Origin: Hymenobacter siberiensis
GTDB taxonomy: Bacteria; Bacteroidota; Bacteroidia; Cytophagales; Hymenobacteraceae
Direction: 5' to 3'
NCBI RefSeq assembly: GCF_018967865.2
Contig: NZ_JAHLZY020000001.1
Coordinates: 2,108,001 to 2,172,000 of the forward strand
Length of the DNA: 64,000 nt
The first letter of the stretch is position 1, and each line of letters begins with the position of its first letter. Made by a program: the position numbers and the translations under genes. The notes below the pieces were generated by a model, which was not told where the DNA came from, did not search any database, and saw nothing but the letters and a program-made list of their open reading frames with translations. Of the stretch, positions 15,971 to 24,500 are shown one piece after another.

Positions 15971-16825
15971 ATGAACTACACTCCCCAACTATGGACTAAC
16001 ACTACTCTCGGTCCGATTTTCTCCGAGATGCTCTACAGCAATGACACCGTTTCGAAAGGCCTGGTGCGTGTTCTCGAGAACATTAAATACAAGCAGGTTG
16101 TCACCACGATCAGCGGTGACCTGACGGTTCAGGCTTACGCTGTTAACCCCGTAACCGCAGGTGCTATCACTTTCGGTGACACCGAAATCGCTCCTGTTAA
16201 GAAGCAGGTGTACCACACCTTCACGATGGACGCCATGCGCTCCACTCGTTTCGGCCAGGACATGAAGAGCGGCGCCGCTAACATGGAGTCGAACGAGTTC
16301 CTCCAGGCGGTACTGGCTTACGCCATTCCCAAGATCGGCCGCAGCATCGAGAAAGACTTCTGGGTTAACCTGACCGCTAAGCTGGACCTCGTGAACGCTG
16401 GCGAGGAGATCGTTGGTGTTGCGCTGACCGCTGGTAACATCGTTGCCGAGCTGCAGAAGGTTTACTCTTCTGCTGCTATCGCTGAAGCAATGGACAGCAA
16501 CGAAGTGACCATCTACGTTCCCCGCAAGGTGAAGCAGCTGATCGCCATCGCTAACCAGAACGCCCTGTACCGTGACCTGATTGCCGTGAGCGGCGACAGC
16601 GTTTCGTTCCTGAACATCCCCGTTCAGTTCGTTGACCTCGCTGGCAACAACATGATCGCCGGCCGCAAGTCTGACTTGATCCTCGGCACCGACCTCGCCT
16701 CGGACTTCGGTTCGCTGGAAGTTGGCAAGGTGAATAACACGGGCGACGAGATGTTTCTAAAGGCTACCTTCTCGCTGGATGCTGCCGTGGTAGTGCCCGC
16801 TCAGAAAGTGCTTTACAAAGGCTAA
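15971..16825 (+). CDS. Major capsid protein
   Basis: The protein is 284 aa. It starts MNYTPQLWTNTTLGPIFSEM. A central helix (MRSTRFGQDMKSGAANMESN), then EFLQAVLAYAIPKIGRSIEK, and the C-terminal part with VTIYVPRKVKQLIAIANQN fit a HK97-fold coat protein, where a long spine helix is followed by an A-domain. The codon use is strongly biased to highly expressed forms (AAC, GGC, CTG, GTT mix), unlike many neighbours. It follows the protease and scaffold genes and is followed by a hairpin at 16845-16868. I see no Lys/Asn crosslinking motif that I could confirm. Confidence 0.75.
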   Translation: MNYTPQLWTNTTLGPIFSEMLYSNDTVSKGLVRVLENIKYKQVVTTISGDLTVQAYAVNPVTAGAITFGDTEIAPVKKQVYHTFTMDAMRSTRFGQDMKSGAANMESNEFLQAVLAYAIPKIGRSIEKDFWVNLTAKLDLVNAGEEIVGVALTAGNIVAELQKVYSSAAIAEAMDSNEVTIYVPRKVKQLIAIANQNALYRDLIAVSGDSVSFLNIPVQFVDLAGNNMIAGRKSDLILGTDLASDFGSLEVGKVNNTGDEMFLKATFSLDAAVVVPAQKVLYKG

Positions 16826-16844
16826 GTCTGAATAACCGGACAAG

Positions 16845-16868
16845 GGAGAGCGCTTAATGGCGCTCTCC
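16845..16868 (+). terminator. Hairpin after the capsid gene
   Basis: A 9-bp perfect stem (GGAGAGCGC with GCGCTCTCC) has a short loop and lies 20 bases after the capsid stop. No T run follows, so it may stabilise or partly end the capsid mRNA rather than stop transcription fully. Confidence 0.5.
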
Positions 16869-16904
16869 TCAACCGCCTAACCTAAAAAAATATCAGACTC
16901 AACC

Positions 16905-17462
16905 ATGCCCACAAGCACCTTCCTAAATTCGGCCTTCGGCGGCGTATCGCAAGCCAAGTTCGAGATGGGCGGTATCGCAGAACTTTACCTGCTGCCCCTC
17001 AAGAAAATCGCCAATACCGTTAACGTAGTAGACGCCTTCGGCGCCACTACCTCGGTGACTGACATCAACCTGGTTGACCCGCTGGTTAAATTCCAGGAGA
17101 TCGGCTTCGTAGAAGGTTCCGCCTCCTACACCGACGCTTTCAAGCCGTCGAACACCAAGCGCTACATGGAGCTCTCGCTGAACTTCACCGTGGACGCTTC
17201 CGGCGACGCCGCCATCGCTCAGGCCCACCAGATCCAACTTACCCACGACCACGTTGCCCTTGTTAAGCGCAAGAACGGCAAGTGGTATCTGCTCGGCAAG
17301 GACTTCGGTCTGAAGGTGAGCGACGGCAACGCCAACTCGGGCGCCAAGCGTGAGGACGACTCCGCTATGACGTTCACGCTGGTAGGTGGTAACCTCGGAC
17401 ATGCTGCTGAGGTAATTATGCCTGCTATCGAACTCGCAGCCATCCTGAACCGTGTAGCCTAA
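16905..17462 (+). CDS. Probable major tail tube protein
   Basis: The protein is 185 aa, beta-rich with one helix. It has the build of tail tube proteins: an N-terminal strand (GGIAELYLLPLKKI), a middle segment with VEGSASYTDAFKPSN, then RYMELSLNFTVD, a short helix (AIAQAHQIQLTHDHVALVKR), and a C-terminal sheet (KWYLLGKDFGLKVSD, MTFTLVGG). Such proteins stack into the tail tube. The gene sits between two hairpins (16845-16868 and 17486-17519), so it may be expressed as its own strong unit, as befits an abundant structural protein. Confidence 0.65.
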   Translation: MPTSTFLNSAFGGVSQAKFEMGGIAELYLLPLKKIANTVNVVDAFGATTSVTDINLVDPLVKFQEIGFVEGSASYTDAFKPSNTKRYMELSLNFTVDASGDAAIAQAHQIQLTHDHVALVKRKNGKWYLLGKDFGLKVSDGNANSGAKREDDSAMTFTLVGGNLGHAAEVIMPAIELAAILNRVA

Positions 17463-17485
17463 ACAAACAAAAAGGCAACACTGAA

Positions 17486-17519
17486 AGACCGCACTCCCTA
17501 CCCGGAGTGCGGTCTTTTC
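17486..17519 (+). terminator. Strong intrinsic terminator
   Basis: A 12-bp perfect stem (AGACCGCACTCC with GGAGTGCGGTCT) has a 6-base loop and is followed by TTTCATTTTG. It lies 23 bases after the tail tube stop. Confidence 0.85.
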
Positions 17520-17546
17520 ATTTTGTGGCTTTCGGCCTCGGTGGCT

Positions 17547-17555
17547 CTTATCTAC
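17547..17555 (+). promoter_or_regulatory. CTTATCTAC motif before the 17561 gene
   Basis: The motif ends five bases before the ATG. It comes directly after a strong terminator (17486-17519), so transcription must restart between 17520 and the gene. That makes this copy the best argument that the motif is part of a promoter. Confidence 0.4.
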
Positions 17556-17560
17556 TGCCG

Positions 17561-17830
17561 ATGATAACCCTCACCACTACCACCGACATCTTATTCCAGG
17601 TCCACAAGAACCACGTCAGCGCCCCGCTGCCTGCGCAAAGTACGCTGCGGTTCACGGGCTTTGACGGTACCCAGGTAACGATGAATTGCAACGTGCAGGA
17701 GCTGTCCAACTGCTACCTCATCAGCGTTCCCGTCGACCAGGTGGATACTTCCCGACTGGGACTGAACGCCCGACTGGAGATAGGGCAGGGGCTTTACTTC
17801 AGCGACGTCCAACTACAACTCCCCGCATAA
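17561..17830 (+). CDS. Small structural protein, 89 aa
   Basis: The protein starts MITLTTTTDILFQVHKNHV and is beta-rich, with a final strand before LQLPA. An upstream ATG-like start at 17507 lies inside the terminator, so I use 17561, which is five bases after CTTATCTAC (17547-17555). The next gene begins two bases after its stop. I do not recognise a family. A head-tail or tube-associated role is likely from position only. Confidence 0.5.
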   Translation: MITLTTTTDILFQVHKNHVSAPLPAQSTLRFTGFDGTQVTMNCNVQELSNCYLISVPVDQVDTSRLGLNARLEIGQGLYFSDVQLQLPA

Positions 17831-17831
17831 C

Positions 17832-18725
17832 ATGGCCTACACCAACTACCTCCAGAACGGCTACGAGAACAGCCCGACTTTATTCATCCCTGGCGCTAAG
17901 ACGCTCATGCTTATAAAGGCTGATGCCGTACAGCAACTCGTGCTTGCCACTAAAGACGAAGTGGATGATGTTGTCCGGCGCTCTGGTGAGAATTGGAATC
18001 TGTTCAACAACCTCGACAACCTGAGCTATATCCTCACGCCGGAAGCCACCCGCAACGGCACGCTTTACACCGCTGAGATCAGTTTCACGGTACCCATCCA
18101 GACTACCCAGAAGAACCGCTTGTTTGAGGCGATGCGCAACACCGACCTGGTGGCCATCGTGGAGGACAAGAACTTCCGCTGGTGGCTGATCGGCGTGGAC
18201 CAGCCGCTGCGCATGGTGCAGCAGGAGCAGAAGCTCGACAACGACACCAACCAGTACGCCATAAAGCTTGCGTGCCGCCAGCGTGACAACGTGAAGCAGA
18301 TGACGCCTGCGTTCGTTTCTGGTCTCACAGCGGCGATGTTTAATACGTCCATTGACGCCGTGGATGGTGTGACCCTCGACATCCGGGTGGCTACTTCCAC
18401 CAGCGGCACCACGACCCCAATCACGCTGCCCAATAACTTCCAGAACACCGTGACGGCCCCGCCGAATAACTACGTAATCCTGGACAGCATCGGCCTCGTG
18501 TTTGCTACCCCGGCAACCACTGTCAAGCTACCCGCCGTGGCCCTGAACGGACAGCAGCACACGGTGAAAGACTACAATGGCCTCGCATCCACGGCGAGCA
18601 TCACGGTAAGCGGCAACGGCAAGCTCATCGACGGTTACGCCTCGTTTAGCATCAGCACCGACTTTGGTGCCGCCACCTTCACCTACAACAACGGCGCATG
18701 GCTGGTCAGCAGCTTCGTCAACTAA
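17832..18725 (+). CDS. Virion protein with C-terminal adhesin-like domain
   Basis: The protein is 297 aa. Residues about 1-165 form an alpha/beta domain (FIPGAKTLMLIKADAVQQLV; later FRWWLIGVDQPLRM). Residues about 205-297 form a separate beta domain with NGQQHTVKDYNGLASTASIT, then GNGKLIDGYASFSIS and a final NNGAWLVSSFVN. This second part follows the pattern K-D-x-x-G-x-A-x-x-x-x-I-x-V, I-D-G, then W at the end, which is common at the tips of phage fibers and decoration proteins. The N-terminal part may be tube- or capsid-associated. The gene starts two bases after the previous stop. Confidence 0.55.
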   Translation: MAYTNYLQNGYENSPTLFIPGAKTLMLIKADAVQQLVLATKDEVDDVVRRSGENWNLFNNLDNLSYILTPEATRNGTLYTAEISFTVPIQTTQKNRLFEAMRNTDLVAIVEDKNFRWWLIGVDQPLRMVQQEQKLDNDTNQYAIKLACRQRDNVKQMTPAFVSGLTAAMFNTSIDAVDGVTLDIRVATSTSGTTTPITLPNNFQNTVTAPPNNYVILDSIGLVFATPATTVKLPAVALNGQQHTVKDYNGLASTASITVSGNGKLIDGYASFSISTDFGAATFTYNNGAWLVSSFVN

Positions 18726-18746
18726 AAAAGCGACCCATGCCTTTAC

Positions 18747-20027
18747 GTGAGCAACCGCAAACCCCAAGCTAAAACCGCTACCAGCTACGTCGTCAACCTT
18801 GCCGAGGTAAAGATCCCAACGGTTAACCTCAACCAGGTGCGCCTGTCCCCAAAGGACTGGGTGCTGTACGGCGACAACAACGCCTTCCCGAAGTTCCTCA
18901 GCGACTCGGTGAAGAAGAGCGAGAACCACTCGGCCTTCATTCACCTGCGGGAGAACATGATCAAAGGCTCCGGCCTGAGCTACTCCGATAACGTCAAGCC
19001 CTTCCTGGAAAACCTCGACGAGGAAGGCACTACCATCGAGGAGCTGTGGGGCGAGTGGTCGGCTGACATGGCCGTGCAGGAGACCTTCGCCTGCTTCGTG
19101 CGCTACAACAAGGCCCGCACCAAGATTACCGCCATCGACTACCTGGACACCACACTGGTTCGTCCTAGTAAAACCTTCCAGACCGACTCGGAAGGCAACC
19201 CAAACGGTAAGATCAGTGGCTACTGGGTCTGCGAGGACTGGAGCAACATCATGATGTACCCGCCCGTGTTCTACGAGCGCTTCGGCGGCGAGAAGCCCAC
19301 GGAAACGACGCAGGTGTATTTCTACCACAAGCGCACCAGCGGCCAGCCGTTCCTGCCTGAGATCTCCTACGCCTCCTGCCTGAACTACGTGCAGATGGAG
19401 TACGAGACCAGTAAGTACGGCCTCAACGCCATGCTCAACGGCTTCTTCGGCTCGGCCATCATGAGCGTGAAGGCCAGCATGAGCGACGAGCAGAAGGAGA
19501 TGTTCACCCGCAACGTCAACCACACCTTCACCGGCAGCGAGAACGCCTCGAAGCTGATGGTGATCGTGAGCGAGCAGGACGACACCGTGAAGGTGACCCC
19601 GCTGGCAACCGGCGACAACACGCCCATGCTCCAGGCCCTCTCCGAGAAGTCGCAGCAGGCCATTGCCACCGCCCACCGGGGTAACCCTTCGCTGGCGGGC
19701 ATCCAGGTATCGGCCGGTTTCGGCTCAGATGCCGCCTTGCTGCGCACCGCCCAGGAGCAGTTTCAGAACAACGTGATCCTGCGCCTCCAGCAGCCCATGC
19801 TCACCTTCCTCAAGAAGGTCATGAAGTTCAACGGCGTGGCCGAGTACGACTTCAACGTGGGCTCGCTCAACCTCGTGTCGGAAATCACCCCCGACTTCTT
19901 CCTTCAGAATTACGTGAAGGCTGAGGTACTGGCTGCGAAGTACGGTTTCAAAATAGAGGACCTAAAACCAAGCGTCCTCACGCCGGAAGTTACTCCAGCA
20001 GCACCTGCTCCAGTAGCAGCGCAATAA
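18747..20027 (+). CDS. Portal protein
   Basis: The protein is 426 aa. The N-terminal part (KDWVLYGDNNAFPKFLSDSV, then NHSAFIHLRENMIKGSGL) and the central wing and stem region (FLPEISYASCLNYVQMEYET) match portals of Bacteroidota siphophages. LRTAQEQFQNNVILRLQQPM marks the crown-side helix. The C-terminal 20 residues are Ala/Pro-rich. The portal forms the dodecameric DNA channel. The start is GTG at 18747; the ATG at 18737 is in another frame and opens only 11 codons (MPLREQPQTPS). In most phages the portal follows the terminase directly; here it comes after the capsid and tube genes. Confidence 0.8.
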   Translation: MSNRKPQAKTATSYVVNLAEVKIPTVNLNQVRLSPKDWVLYGDNNAFPKFLSDSVKKSENHSAFIHLRENMIKGSGLSYSDNVKPFLENLDEEGTTIEELWGEWSADMAVQETFACFVRYNKARTKITAIDYLDTTLVRPSKTFQTDSEGNPNGKISGYWVCEDWSNIMMYPPVFYERFGGEKPTETTQVYFYHKRTSGQPFLPEISYASCLNYVQMEYETSKYGLNAMLNGFFGSAIMSVKASMSDEQKEMFTRNVNHTFTGSENASKLMVIVSEQDDTVKVTPLATGDNTPMLQALSEKSQQAIATAHRGNPSLAGIQVSAGFGSDAALLRTAQEQFQNNVILRLQQPMLTFLKKVMKFNGVAEYDFNVGSLNLVSEITPDFFLQNYVKAEVLAAKYGFKIEDLKPSVLTPEVTPAAPAPVAAQ

Positions 20028-20045
20028 ACACGGCCCTATCGCCCA

Positions 20046-20552
20046 ATGACCCCGTTTCTCATCGACGACCGCTACCTGACGGAGAATACCAACATCGCCA
20101 CCTCGATGAAGGACAAGAAGCTCAAGGTGGCCTTGCAGACTGTTACCGTCATCAACGTCAAGCCCCTGCTGGGCCTACCGCTTTACGCCCTGCTGGAAGA
20201 CCATGTTGCCAACGCCACGGCGCTCAACGTCAAGCAGACCGAGCTATTCAACCAGGTCGCCTACTACATGGCCCTGCGGGTAGAGCGGGAACTGATGTAC
20301 GACCTGCTCAACCTGAACAACAAGGGCGCCACGACCGACCAGAACGCCGCCGACATGGCTCTGGTAACCGCCAAACGGCAGGACGTTGAGGCCAAGTCGG
20401 ACTTCCTGCGCAACGGCATCCTGGCTTATCTGGACGCCAACCGGACCTACTTCCCGGAGTTCTACCCGGAGCCCAACAGCACCACGCCGAACCAGAATCT
20501 GTACGCCAGTGGCATCGTCTTCGACTACGCCCCAAAGCGCTACTTCCAGTAG
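20046..20552 (+). CDS. Head-tail connector-like protein, 168 aa
   Basis: This is a small mostly helical protein (FLIDDRYLTENTNIATSMKD, then LFNQVAYYMALRVERELMYD). The layout of helices and the position right after the portal are those of adaptor proteins that bind beneath the portal ring in Bacteroidota phages. The C-terminus (PKRYFQ) is conserved-looking and basic. There is no catalytic motif. CTTATCTAC lies eight bases after its stop, before the next gene. Confidence 0.55.
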   Translation: MTPFLIDDRYLTENTNIATSMKDKKLKVALQTVTVINVKPLLGLPLYALLEDHVANATALNVKQTELFNQVAYYMALRVERELMYDLLNLNNKGATTDQNAADMALVTAKRQDVEAKSDFLRNGILAYLDANRTYFPEFYPEPNSTTPNQNLYASGIVFDYAPKRYFQ

Positions 20553-20559
20553 CCTGAAT

Positions 20560-20568
20560 CTTATCTAC
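20560..20568 (+). promoter_or_regulatory. CTTATCTAC motif before the 20574 gene
   Basis: The motif ends five bases before the ATG at 20574. Together with 5619 and 17547 this gives three cases with almost the same spacing to a start codon. Confidence 0.35.
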
Positions 20569-20573
20569 TTGCA

Positions 20574-21506
20574 ATGAAAGAGACCAAACTCACCATTAGT
20601 AACAAGAAGATGAAGGTGGATCTCCCATTAGTGGAGCAGCTCACCCCGTTAACGCCAATTTTAGCTTCCGTGTTGGCTCCGGAGACGTTAAAGAGCCTAG
20701 TTGCTACTACGATACAAACGGAGCCCGCACAGGCTCTCATTCCGCTGCGTGCGCTCGTTTATGACGGCAACACCAAGCAGATGGCACTGGGTAAATTCAC
20801 CGGCGGAGTAGACACTTCGTTCGATGGAACACGTCAAATCACCCGTGACGGCTTGCCACACATCACTCCCGGCGGCATAACGGTTGGCGACGTTCTCGAA
20901 AACCTGCTCTATCCGGCGGTTGGTCCTGGCGCTTCCCTCTCGGTAGTCGATCCAGTGCGCTTGATGGGTGCCACACCCACTGTCGTGATGAACTGGAACG
21001 TAACGCAGCAGACCAACCCGATCACGGAGATCGTGGTAAACGGCATCGCACAGGACATCACGCTCACCAGCGGCTCAGAAAGTGTGCTTACCTACAACTC
21101 AACGGACGCTACGTACTACATGAGCGTAGCCACTGCAACTGAGGCAGCCACTGCTTCTGCTTCGGTGAACTTCAGACACAACCGCATCTGGTTCACGGCG
21201 ACAGACGATAAGCTCGGCTACTTCGACAAAGACCTCAGCAATAGCCTCAACGCCCTTTCGAGCGGCAACAAGGAGTTCGCTACGAGCCGACAGATGACGA
21301 AGACGTTCACGCTCAACGACGAGTACATCTACTTCGCTTACCTGGAGTCTTACGGCCCGGCAACGTTCGTAGTCGGCGGCCTTCCCAACACAGCGTACGT
21401 CTCGAAGACGTTCACGTTCGCTAACGAAAACGGGTACGATGCTACTTTCCTCTTGTACCGCTCCGGCGGCAAAGGCACAGGCTCCATCGGCGTCCAACTA
21501 AATTAA
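20574..21506 (+). CDS. Tail fiber-associated structural protein, 310 aa
   Basis: The protein starts with a helical segment (about 15-50, rich in Leu, Pro and Thr), followed by a beta-rich, Thr/Ser/Ala-rich part. Motifs such as GVDTSFDGTRQITRDGLPHI and PVRLMGATPTVVMNWNVTQQ suggest an immunoglobulin-like or fiber-shaft fold. The final residues (LYRSGGKGTGSIGVQLN) look like a strand at a trimer tip. It directly precedes the long fiber gene with a 12-base gap, so it may attach that fiber to the tail. No family could be named. Confidence 0.5.
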   Translation: MKETKLTISNKKMKVDLPLVEQLTPLTPILASVLAPETLKSLVATTIQTEPAQALIPLRALVYDGNTKQMALGKFTGGVDTSFDGTRQITRDGLPHITPGGITVGDVLENLLYPAVGPGASLSVVDPVRLMGATPTVVMNWNVTQQTNPITEIVVNGIAQDITLTSGSESVLTYNSTDATYYMSVATATEAATASASVNFRHNRIWFTATDDKLGYFDKDLSNSLNALSSGNKEFATSRQMTKTFTLNDEYIYFAYLESYGPATFVVGGLPNTAYVSKTFTFANENGYDATFLLYRSGGKGTGSIGVQLN

Positions 21507-21518
21507 GTACCATTTAAC

Positions 21519-24500
21519 ATGAGCAAATTAACAGGAACCGTCGTCGCTGATGGCCTCGTGCCGCTCGGCTCGAACGTGACGCACTACGACACGTTCGGCC
21601 AGCAGGGCTGGATGTCTGTCGCCACCATCGCCGAGCGTGACGCCATCAACGTGGAGGAAGGCGTGATAGACGCTGACGGTATCTCTAGTGGCCACCGCAG
21701 GGTCGGTATGTTCGTCTACGTGTCGTCTACGGATAAAGTGTACCAACTCAGGGTCAGTGATATTGCCAAGCGGAGTGGACTGGAGGTAGCCGAAGCTCTT
21801 GGAGACAACACTAACTGGGTTATCGCCGAAATGGGCGGTGCAGCCGACAAGCCGGTGTTGTCTCGTGGCGTAAACGGATTGCGTGGCTACGATAGCGTTA
21901 ACGACGCCTTTACCAGTGAAGACTACAACTTCGAGTTCAACAACCTGTACCAAAACGAATTCACGGGTAACCGCTTCCTGTCGGATTCCACCATTATTGG
22001 CAATGGAGCAGGGATAAGCCTGGCTAATGGTGGTCAACTGCTTATCACAGACTCCTTTTCGGCTACTGGCTTTGGGCTGACCGGCGATAGTGCAGACCCT
22101 AGCAGCCTCTTGTTCAAGGAGGCTGTCGCTTCTTTCTACGGCCAGAGCTACATCGTCCAAGCCAACCTGGACTCCTCGCAGCTGCACCTATTCGGTTCGA
22201 GTGTTGCGTACAGCCCCATTGGTTTTGGTACCATCTACCTCTATGACAACGCTAACGCATACAACCTGGCTGTCGATGTTAAACTCGTAGACCACCGTTT
22301 GTCTACCTTACCCACGAATGTGCAGAACAGCATGACGCCTGGTTCGGACACGAAGGCGCCCACTGTTGACTCTGTGAAGACGTACATCGACGCAGCTGAC
22401 ACTGCAACCAACACCCGCATCAACACCCTCGTTGCCGGCGCACCTGCAGCACTCGACACGCTGAAGGAGATCGCCGACCAGATCGCAGCCGACGAGAGCG
22501 GTGTTGCAGCCATCCTGTCCACGCAGCAGTCGCACACTAGCCAAATCTCGTCCAACACCACAATTATTACAGGCAACACGGCCAACATCAGCGAGCTGCG
22601 TATTAAGGTTGACAGCAACACGAACGCACTGGCGACGAAGGTAACCACCGTGACGCCGTCTTACGCCTCCAACGTGCTGACGATCACGACGAACATTGGC
22701 TCGGCAAACGTGACGATTCCGAACGCACCGGCCACCACGTACGTGCAGAACAGCTTGGCCGCATCCACGGTGCTTGCTCCATCAGTGACTGCCGTTCAGA
22801 CTGCGCTTGACCTCAAGCAGGTTAAACCGGTGTACGGTAACCTAGGCTTCGGCTACATGGCCGGAGGAGCTACCAACACGGTTGGCACAGGCACCCAGAA
22901 CACTGCAATCGGCACGTACGCAATGTACCAGAACGGTAGTGGCTACAACAACACTGCGGTAGGCCACTACGCAGGCTTCCAAAACACGACAGCGTACGAG
23001 GCCACTTACGTTGGCAACGGCGCAGGCATGTACACCACTACTGGCGCACGCAACACGTACATCGGCTACAACGCTGGTTACAACAGCTCTACTGCAGCAA
23101 AGAACACGATCATGGGAGCGCACGCTGGCGAGTACCAGAATGGCTCGGAGAACTCGTACATCGGTTTTGCTGCTGGATACGGCATCAACGGCGGGTCTGG
23201 CTCTAACAACACGAGCCAGGGTAACCGCACGCTCTACTCGCTGTCCAGCGGATCACGCAACACTGGCATCGGTAACGGCGCCGGTAACCAGATCACTACA
23301 GGTAACAGCAACGTGTTCCTCGGCATCGACAACGGCCTGTACACGACTACCGGTACCGGCAACGTGTTCGTCGGTGACACTACTGGCGCAAGCAACACGA
23401 CTGGTAACTACAACGTTGCCTTGGGTGACCACGCTGGCCCTCTGACGGGCGCACTTTCCAACACTGTGGCAATCGGCCGCAACGCTAAGACGTCCACCTC
23501 GAACACGATGGTGATCGGTGGTGCGGGAGTTGACGCCCTCAACGTTGGTATTGGTACTCAGACGCCAGGTTCGCCTCTTACGGTGGCTGGTGTGATCGAA
23601 ACGACCACTGGCGGCATCAAGTTCCCTGACGGCACGGTTCAAACGACTGCTGGTGCTTCTGGACCGAGCGCTGACGTGAACAAGTCCTACGTGGACTCGG
23701 CTGATGCCAACCTCCAGTCGCAGATCACGTCGAACACGAACAGCATCACGACGAACACGAACAGCATCAGTTCGAACACGAGCAGCATCACGACGAACAC
23801 GAACAGCATCACGACGAACACGAACAGCATCAACACGCTGAACACGAGCGTTGCAGGCAAGGCGGATAAGACTTACGTGGACTCGGCTGATGCCAACCTG
23901 CAGTCGCAGGTGACAAGTAACACGAACGCACTGGCCACAAAGGTGACCACAGTAACGCCTTCCATCGCTGGACAGGTGCTGACCATCACGACGAACATCG
24001 GCTCGGCAACCACTACGCTGCCTGCCGCACCAGTCTACACGGCTGGTAACGGTATCGACATCACGAACAACGTGGTGACGGCTAGTGGCTACACCGACCT
24101 GACGGCAAACAAAGCCATCCTAGTGAAGGCGGACCGCACCAAGGTCTACTACACCGGCAACGGCACAGCGACGGCCACACCAGCCAACTCGGACGACGCC
24201 GTCGTGAAGGCCTTCGCAGCAGCAACGACCGGAGACTACGTGTACATCACGGCGCCCGTAAACATGCCCAACGCTGGTTACTACGACGGCATCCTGAAAG
24301 TGAAGGGCGGCTCCAACGTCGTGCTGAACGGGTTCGGCGTGCAAGGTATTGGACGCCAGGACTGCATCAGCATCGTGTCCTCCGGCTCAGGTGACATCAT
24401 CGGCGGCGGTGCTACCATGTACAACCCCGGCTCGTCCAGCTTCTACACGAACTCCACGGCAATCGGCAACTACCGCATCCTGGACGTCACGCTCAAGGCG

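Noticed and set aside
17507..17560. Upstream start for the 17561 gene
   Set aside because: The longer frame starts inside a 12-bp terminator stem; the ATG at 17561 has better spacing and composition.
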